Origin: Allacma fusca | Taxonomy: Eukaryota > Arthropoda > Collembola > Symphypleona > Sminthuridae | NCBI GenBank assembly: GCA_947179485.1 | Contig: OX359247.1 | Location: 53,603,131-53,667,130, forward strand | DNA length: 64,000 bases | Direction: 5' to 3' | In this document: positions 57,279 through 64,000 of the stretch, piece by piece | How positions within the stretch are numbered: the first letter of the stretch is position 1 | Layout of the letters: each line of letters opens with the position of its first letter | The notes under the pieces: model-generated | What the model was told of the DNA's origin: nothing | What the model saw: only the letters and a program-made list of their open reading frames with translations | Databases searched by the model: none | Made by a program: the position numbers and the translations under genes

Positions 57279-58309
57279 GGCTGAGTTCTACTTTCCCGGC
57301 CACAAAATGACCTTCCACCTTCCACCAGGATTTCCACCTTCCACTTGACCTTCCACTTGACCTTCCACTTGACCTTCCACTTGACATTCCACCAAAATTT
57401 TACAGTTTGTTTACCTTTCAGATCTTTGCCCGTGTTAATTAACATAACCCCCTGTGTTCTGGTGGGTGAAACATAAAGTGCGAACTGGAGATAGTTAATG
57501 CGATGCCCACTGTATGCGACTATTCAAACAGTAAATCAGCGTTTTAATTTATTAGGAAAAGTAAGTCGCAACGCTAAAAAATTTTGCGTCTTACCGTTAA
57601 TCGTTAGTTGTTACGTTTGCTAAAAACGTTTTACAAATTTTGTTAAAAATCGGTTCAGCGGTAAATACGGCAACTGAGCTCTTTCGAATCGCGTGGTCTT
57701 CCAGTGGTTGATTTTTATCAGTCCTTTGACATAATTCTACACAACACCATCGAAATCTGACCACCATACTTGTACACATAATGATTTTGTAACAGTAATT
57801 TGTTTCCTCAAAGGTGCCCTGCATTTTTATAGTTAATAACACGAGTTAGTTTTAACTTAAAACAGTCTAGTGTTTTAACCTTCGTGTTAATTTTACGATT
57901 CAAAAAATGCGAAACATAAGTTAACACACCGAAATGGATCCAAGACTCATTTTCTAGATGAATAGGCACAAAAGAAATGAGCTTCGGCCATGCAGTAACT
58001 CATGTAGGGAGGCATTATAGTATGTTTTTAGTTAGCTATTTGTAAATATTGTCAAAGCCAGACTACAGAGTCTGTATGGGTAATGTGGGTTGGGTAGTCA
58101 CGTGGAAGGTCAGGTGGAATGATCAAGGGGAAGGTGGGAGGTTAGATGGAAAGTCTGGTGGAAGGTCAAGTGGAAGTTCGGTGGGAGGTCAAGTGGAAGT
58201 TTGGTGGGAGGTGGAAGTCTGGTGGAAGTTACTTATGTATTATAGTGTTAATATATGGGTGAGTGGAAGGTGGAAGGTCATTTTGTGGCCGGGAAAGTAG
58301 AACTCAGCC
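57279..58309. mobile_element. hAT-like MITE, GGAAGGTCAAGTGGAAG word family, copy 2
   Basis: Perfect 8-bp duplication GAAGTTTG at 57271-57278 and 58310-58317. Inverted ends are GGCTGAGTTCTACTTTCCCG and its exact complement. A perfect duplication and near-perfect ends suggest it is younger than the 53710 copy. The KWKV-repeat frame on the minus strand at 57257-57445 comes from the words. Confidence 0.95.
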
Positions 58310-58317
58310 GAAGTTTG

Positions 58318-59092
58318 TAAACGCTGAAAAAACTATGAGGTGAAGTAAGTTATGGGATTTTGAATTTTGCAATCATAACAAAGTTCTGAGAAGTTATACT
58401 GCATTTTAATAATACAGATATAGTATACAGTATACAGCACAATCTTATCAGCAAACAGGTGCATACATTTGAAGAGTGTTTGAACATTTAAATATATATA
58501 GGCTGAAAATGGTTTTTAAAGAGCCTCTGAATGGGCATAAGATAATAATTACCTTCTGATATTAAATTCCCACTCAGAACCAAAAAGCTAAAACGGTACA
58601 GAAAATCAAGGATGAAGTTAGCCCAGGCTAATTTCGAGCTAAAAACCGTACATTTGCCCACAAATAAAAAGCGTAACGTACCATTCTCTAAATATCTTTT
58701 GGCACCAGGAGGATTTTAACCAACGCCAAGAATCTGGTCTTGCCCAACTCATTTCTGAACGAACACATTGTAAATAAGTGTCATTTGGTAGCACAAGTAA
58801 AATCTATGATGCTGGTTTAGCACTATTTCTACTTCCGTAAGAACGTTGTTTTAAATCGGCAGAATTTGGTAATGCGGGTACTATCTGTATTTAGCGACTA
58901 GCAACTTCACTCAAGCGGCCCATGAATCTGGTTTGGAAGCGGAAATAATTTTGTAAGCGGAACCTATTTGGCATGTACAGAAATTCTTGTCATTACTTTG
59001 GTAACAAAGTAATATGCCAAAAGATTCAAACGCGGCAAACGAGACACCTAGCGTGTATTCAGAAACGACTTCAACTTGTTCACCTTTCAACT
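58318..59092. other. Unassigned stretch
   Basis: No gene or repeat terminus recognised. The sequence is less repetitive than its neighbours. Confidence 0.3.
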
Positions 59093-59100
59093 GTCAAACC

Positions 59101-59669
59101 CAAAGATGCATAATGGAATCACAGTACATATATCCTTCCTTTAAATAATGTCAAAATATTCTCCTACATATCCTATATCTAGTCCAAATGCAAGCCGCGA
59201 GCCCTACCTATATGCACATATTTTAAAATCCTGGACAACTCGGCCTTCCTATATATTCCTATTTCCTATTGTAGGTTCCTTTGACATACAACACGCATTC
59301 CTATTCCTATCCTTTAAAAAAACGTTGGAATTTCATATATCTTCATTAAAAAGTCAATGTAGGTTTCGGGGAGTACCTTTTTTCATTTGTCTGTAAATTT
59401 CGCTTCAGTTACGTTTACGGATACAGGCATATACTTATAGGATTGAGGACTTTCCTATTTCCTACATATATACTTTGTGCTTTGCCAGCTAACTCCTACC
59501 CTTCCTATTTGTACTTCTGCTCGGAACGAGGCTTCCTATCCTATCCCTACTTTTAGTTATTAGATTTTTCATGCCTTCCTTTTCCTACATATAAATTGTT
59601 GCAAAGTCAGATCCTATCCTATAAACATGCCTATTTGTAGGATCCTTGTAGGAAGGAAATGCATCTTTG
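59101..59669. mobile_element. hAT-like MITE, TAGGA/TCCTA word family
   Basis: Perfect 8-bp duplication GTCAAACC at 59093-59100 and 59670-59677. Inverted ends are CAAAGATGCAT and ATGCATCTTTG. CCTATTCCTAT and TTCCTACATATA words run through the body. It belongs with the CAAAG-ended TAGGC group (15448-16284, 34312-35206). Confidence 0.93.
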
Positions 59670-59677
59670 GTCAAACC

Positions 59678-60480
59678 CAAGAATCCAGAACAAAAATCTC
59701 TCTACAAAATATTGTATACGGTGTTATCGCAGCGTCGTCCACGAAAACCTACCTTCCACCATTCTCCAGTAGGTACATATGAAAGATCTACAATAATAAT
59801 ATTATTATTATTCCTTTCTTTCCTATTCAACAGTTCAATCATGGGAAATGTACATGATACGCGCAAGTTTTCTGAATGTAAACAAGCTAGCAAGGACATC
59901 CTGCCGTCAACTTCATCCATTGCTCTTGTTGAATCTTGGAATCCATACTCTGATGCAATTATTCTCAGCTACCGGTATCAAACTAGTACGCTTACAAACA
60001 TCATTAAATCCGGCCGCGACGACCCAGCGGAGCCTACTGCAGGGAATAGTCCAGTTTTATTCCAAGGTTTCTGGTCTGGTCCAAGTTGAGGACCATTCCA
60101 TATGAACTGTTGTACAGCACATACTCGAACCAAGGAACATGGTCCGGCGGATTTCTTGAACCAGAAACTTGTAGTCTGGTCCATCCGTCGGAATTATTTG
60201 AAGTCTCGAACAAATGGTCTGGTCCTTATACATGAACGGCCCTAAACGTTTGAACTTACCAGGTATTTACCGTGGCACAATTCTGCAAGTCCTATTGTCC
60301 AAAAGAAGAGCTGTACTACTATCTATCTTCAACATTCAAACTAATACATACATTAAAACCGAATTTAAAGATCATTCTAAATTCATTGAAACATCATGAA
60401 TGGGTATTAATTTCTGTGGGGCTCCAAAAGATAAACCTTCCTGAAGACTTCGAAATAGTTATTTAATTTTAGAGAAGCTA
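59678..60480. other. Unassigned stretch with a GGTCTGGTCC-rich part
   Basis: 60065-60230 contains GGTCTGGTCC, GGACCATTCC and GGTCCGG, recalling the words of the 40914-41778 element, but no termini were found. The 140-residue frame at 59667-60089 starts in the MITE end and has no recognisable domain. Confidence 0.35.
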
Positions 60481-60522
60481 ATTATGAAAAATCATCGCTA
60501 CGCGATAATTTGAGGCTTCGCG

Positions 60523-61073
60523 TAGGGTGGCGTCATCCACCGCCGTCAAAGTAGGATGAATTTTGACCTTTTTTCAAAATTGTTTTAAAAAACTATCGGG
60601 CCGATTTCAACCACGTAAGCAATAACCATTCCGATTTACCTAAGCAATATATACAACAAATTTCGTTGAAATCGATTTAGTATATAGGTTTAGAGATAGC
60701 TGTCATTGGACTTGAAGTACAAAATTTCAAGAATGTTTTCGAAAAAACTATACAGCCGATTCCAACAACATAATCAGCAACTATTACTATTTACATAATC
60801 AATATTCACAAAATAATTCATCGAAATAAATTTAGTAGTTTTGGAGATAACTGTCATTTGGTATAAAGTCCAAAATTTCAAGAATTTTGTTCGAAAAAAC
60901 TATCCGGCCGATTTCAACCAAATACGAACTCAGCCTTAATTTGGATACAAATAATGTTCATAAAACAATTCATTGAAATTGGTTAAGTAGTTTTTGCGTA
61001 ATCATGCGGAGGGACACGCGGACGTACGGAATTACGGACAAGGCTATTTTACTAGGGGGTTGACGCCACCCTA
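60523..61073. mobile_element. MITE-like repeat, TAGGGTGGCGTCA ends
   Basis: Inverted ends TAGGGTGGCGTCA at 60523-60535 and TGACGCCACCCTA at 61061-61073. Inside, a roughly 120-150 bp module containing TTTCAAGAATTTTGTTCG, AAAACTATCCGGCCGATTTC and GGAGATAACTGTCATTTGG is repeated about three times. It is related to 13985-14405. Target duplication not resolved. Confidence 0.7.
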
Positions 61074-61139
61074 AAAACACGTTTGTATACAAAATCGCAG
61101 ATATTGTAAGAACCCATGCCGAATAATCGACCTGAATAG

Positions 61140-61339
61140 NNNNNNNNNNNNNNNNNNNNNNNNNNNNNNNNNNNNNNNNNNNNNNNNNNNNNNNNNNNNN
61201 NNNNNNNNNNNNNNNNNNNNNNNNNNNNNNNNNNNNNNNNNNNNNNNNNNNNNNNNNNNNNNNNNNNNNNNNNNNNNNNNNNNNNNNNNNNNNNNNNNNN
61301 NNNNNNNNNNNNNNNNNNNNNNNNNNNNNNNNNNNNNNN
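61140..61339. other. Assembly gap of 200 N
   Basis: An exact run of 200 undetermined bases, probably a fixed-size scaffold join rather than a measured distance. It cuts the retrotransposon immediately after its RNase H region. Confidence 0.98.
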
Positions 61340-63019
61340 TTCTCCAATTCTGTTAGCAACAAATGGCTTGAAGCGACGGGAATCGGAGCGAATCCAGCAG
61401 AGGACACAACTTGAGTCTGTCCAGAACTGAACTTTGGAGAAACGCAGGCTATGATTTTCGACAATAAATGTCGCCATCCGACATCCCATGATTGCAGCTT
61501 GTAGTTCTAACCTTGGAACGCTGACTGGCTTCAAAGGAGCTACTCTGGACTTTCCCATGACGAAAGGAGTTGAGACCTCGGACGCAGTTTGAATACGTAA
61601 GTAAGCCGCACACGCCATTGCCTTTAAACTTGCATCTGAAAAAACATGTAACTGAATGTCAACAATGTTTTTCATCCCAGAAGAGTAGCAGCGAGGGATT
61701 GATAGGGCTGTCAGTGATTTCATTTCCGCTAGAAATTGACTCCAAGCTGGCATGTACTTGTCTGGTAGCTGGTCCATCCAGTCCAAATTGTCCCTCCAGA
61801 CCTCTTGAAGGAGAATCTTTGCATGAATGGTAAAAGGACTCAAAAACCCTAACGGGTCAAATATTGACATAAGAAGTTGAAGAACTTCCCTCTTTTTCGG
61901 TTTTCTCTCTAGATTTTTGACTTCAGGTGGCACCTTGTATAAGTCAAGGGAGAATGTTAGGATATCTTGGCATAGATTCCATCGTTGACCTAATACTCTC
62001 TCGGTTGGTAATTTTCCATCGAGTTCAACATTTTGTAAATTTTTTGATATTAAATCTTGTGGTAAACTTTTCAGAAATTGTTTGGAGTTGGACACCCAGT
62101 TACAAATTCTGAAACCTCCTTGACTGTGTATGTGGATGACTTCTTTGGCCAATTTAATGGCCTCTGGTACGTTGTGGCAACTATTTCCATAGTCATCCAT
62201 GTAATGACGTTTGACGATTGCTTCATAAGCCTCCGGAAAGTCTTCTTTAAAATCCTCTGCATTTTTATTTTTCACATCCTGAGCTGATGATGGGGAGCAG
62301 ATCAAACCAAATACCATTGATATCATTTCGTAAACGTCAGGATCACGGTCTCGATGGGACCCTCTCCATAGAAATCTCTGAGCAACGCAATCTTCCTTTC
62401 GAATACCAATTCGAAGAAACATTTCTTCGATGTCACCCATCATTGCAATTTGTTTCTCTCGAAATTTGAAAATGACGCTCGGCAGTGGATTATATAAATC
62501 TGGTCCAGCCAAAAGGTGATCGTTGAGACTTTTCCCGTGATTTCGAGCAGCTGCATCAAATACGACTCGGATTTTTCCTGGCTTATTCGGGTTTACTACT
62601 CCGAAATGGGACATGATATTGGCACGTGGGTTTGGAACTGCAGCTTCTTCGTGATTAAGTTTTCTGGCATAACCTTTTCGAATATAATCCTCAATTTTAG
62701 CAGTATACAATTTGGCGTAGTTTTCATCTGCATCCATTTTTCTCTCCACAGATCTCAGCCTCCTTACAGCTTGTGACCTGCTTTCAGGAAGACTCACTTC
62801 GTCCATTTTCCACAGCAATCCAGTTTCGAATCTATCACCCACACGTTTTGTTGTCTGCCTCATGATTTCCCTTGCTCTGACCTCCTCCAGCGGCATTACT
62901 TGATTCCCACAGCATTTTACCCCCAAGGATTCCAGTGTAAAATAACTCTTCACTAACTCATGCAGATCATCTTTTGGTTCATCAATGGTCATACAAACGA
63001 GGAGCTCGAATTGAAGCAA
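61340..63019 (-). CDS. BEL/Pao retrotransposon Pol fragment: reverse transcriptase and RNase H
   Basis: The minus-strand frame is open for 560 codons from an ATG at 63019 to the gap. A BEL/Pao pre-RT region (DDLHELVKSYFTLESLGVK, FETGLLWK) leads into the reverse transcriptase, with RVVFDAAARNHG, the first catalytic Asp in MMGDIEEMF (about residue 196) and the YMDDYG box (273-277). RNase H follows, with catalytic residues in HVFSDAS (about 462), RLELQAA (about 505) and FWTDSS (about 535). No stop interrupts it, so this part is well preserved. Gag, protease and LTRs are not visible. The first few residues probably belong to the rearrangement junction rather than to Pol. The frame apparently continuing beyond the gap to 61052 is MITE DNA. 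Confidence 0.92.
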
Positions 63020-64000
63020 GAAATTGTGAATTTGACAGTCAATGCTGTAGGTAATGCTCTACCCGACATCTCGAGATTTTCGAATTTCTCAAAACTTCTT
63101 CGAGCTACTGCTTGGTCTCGACGGTTTATTCCCAGTCTTCGAAAGATCCGACCTGAGTCATCAGAGCTTTCAAGTTTTGAAATTCAGGCTGCAGAAACTG
63201 TTTGGATCAAATATTGTCAAAACATTTCATTTCATGAGGAAATTCAGTTTCTAATGAAAGGGAAAGAAGTCAGTAAACAAAGCAAAATATTGCAACTATC
63301 TCCATTCCTTGATGAAGATGGCGTTTTAAAAGTCAAAAGCAGAATTGGAAATTCTCCCAACCTTGATATCACTGCCAAGTATCCTGCCATTCTTGATCCG
63401 GTCAGCGAGTTTACTCAACTACTCATCACGTGGTACCACAGAAAGTACGACCATCATGGCCAGGAGCTGGTTGTAAATGAGCTTCGGCAGCGGTACTGGA
63501 TTCTTAATATCCGGGCGGCAGTTAGAAGTTGTTGGAGCCGGTGCCAAGTCTGCAGAAACTGGAGGGCCAAGCCACATCCTCCAGTCATGGCTAATTTGCC
63601 TGAAGTAAGGGTAACCAAATTTTCCCGACCTTTTACTCATACTGGATTAGACTGTTTCGGTCCAATGGAAGTAAAAATTGGACGTCGACGTGAGAAAAGA
63701 TACGGTCTCATATTTACGTGCCTGTCTGTACGTGCTGTTCATTTGGAACTCCTGTCATCCATGAGTACTGATTCAACCATTCTCGCTCTTCGACGTTTCA
63801 TATCCATACGCGGAATGCCAAGCTGTTTGTACTCAGACAATGGTACAAATTTTCGAGGTGCGGACAACGAGCTGAGGAGAGCTTGGGGTGAACTTGAATT
63901 CAACAAGATTCAGTCTGAATTCTCCAAAGATGGGATGAGCTGGAAATTTAATCCACCCTTGGCCCCTCATTTTGGTGGTGCTTGGGAGCGCCTAGTAAAG
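63002..64000 (+). CDS. BEL/Pao retrotransposon integrase fragment, runs off the window
   Basis: The plus-strand frame is open from an ATG at 62960 to the last base. Family-like sequence starts near ELKQEIVNLTVNAVG at about 63008. It continues with FSKLLRATAWSRRF and LLQLSP-type sequence (ILQLSPFLDEDGVLKV), then an HHCC zinc-binding module (WYHRKYDHHG ... CWSRCQVC, about 63430-63560). The integrase core carries Asp at 63650-63652 (GLDCFGP), Asp at 63836-63838 (YSDNGTNF) and Glu at 63986-63988 (HFGGAWERL), that is D-x61-D-x49-E. All three catalytic residues are present. It is oriented opposite to the RT-RNase H piece, which should precede it on the same strand. Part of the linker between RNase H and integrase is missing. 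Confidence 0.92.

Noticed and set aside
59667-60089. A 140-codon frame
   Set aside because: It begins inside the end of a MITE, has no recognisable domain and no sister copy.
61052-61139. Apparent continuation of the BEL/Pao frame beyond the N gap
   Set aside because: The residues come from MITE DNA (TGACGCCACCC end). They are joined to Pol only because N codons do not stop translation.
1-64000. tRNA or rRNA genes
   Set aside because: I looked for tRNA-like GGTTCGAATCC boxes and rRNA-like conserved stretches. Matches such as TTCGAATAC belong to MITE words and lack cloverleaf context.

Overview
This is a window of an AT-rich eukaryotic nuclear genome. Genes are split by short GT-AG introns (about 60-240 bp unless a transposon has enlarged them), promoters carry TATA boxes, and AATAAA signals follow the stops. 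Secreted single-domain CRAL-TRIO proteins, an ML/NPC2-like secreted protein, BEL/Pao, Tc1/mariner, hAT-type MITEs and Helitrons together point to an arthropod. A springtail (Collembola) is a plausible guess, but the sequence alone does not prove it.

Layout. From about 1.1 to 47.5 kb the window is a tandem array of five units. Each unit has a conserved intergenic block, a TATAAAAG promoter and a five-exon gene for a small secreted CRAL-TRIO (Sec14-like) lipid-binding protein. Gene starts lie at 6143, 18257, 26013, 31919 and 46138. Copies 1-3 of the full-length genes (6143-7250, 26013-28351, 31919-33515) are intact. The copy at 46138-47244 has an in-frame TAG in exon 2. The unit at 18257 keeps its promoter and the first seven codons and is then cut off by a repeat. 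Uneven unit lengths are largely explained by transposon insertions, many of which can be bounded exactly because paralogous empty sites lie in the same window.

From 47.5 to 53.4 kb there are two unrelated secreted-protein genes: a three-exon gene of unknown family (48559-49721) and a four-exon ML-domain (NPC2-like) gene (52531-53287) with strongly C-ending codons. From 53.7 to 61.1 kb I see only MITEs and unassigned DNA. A 200-N gap (61140-61339) is followed by a BEL/Pao retrotransposon in two head-to-head pieces: reverse transcriptase-RNase H on the minus strand (61340-63019) and integrase on the plus strand (63002 to the window end).

The most unusual structure is a large set of non-autonomous elements with 8-bp target-site duplications and hAT-like CAG/TAG/CAAAG termini. 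The subterminal regions of each family are packed with a family-specific short word in inverted orientation on the two sides (GTCCCG, GTTCCC, GTACCC, GGGCATTTT, GGTTTAAACC, TAACG, GAACT, CAGGGATTT, ACCAGACC and others). I count at least 15 insertions of this style, some nested. The 8-bp duplications were read base by base; the idea that the words are diversifying transposase-binding sites is inference.
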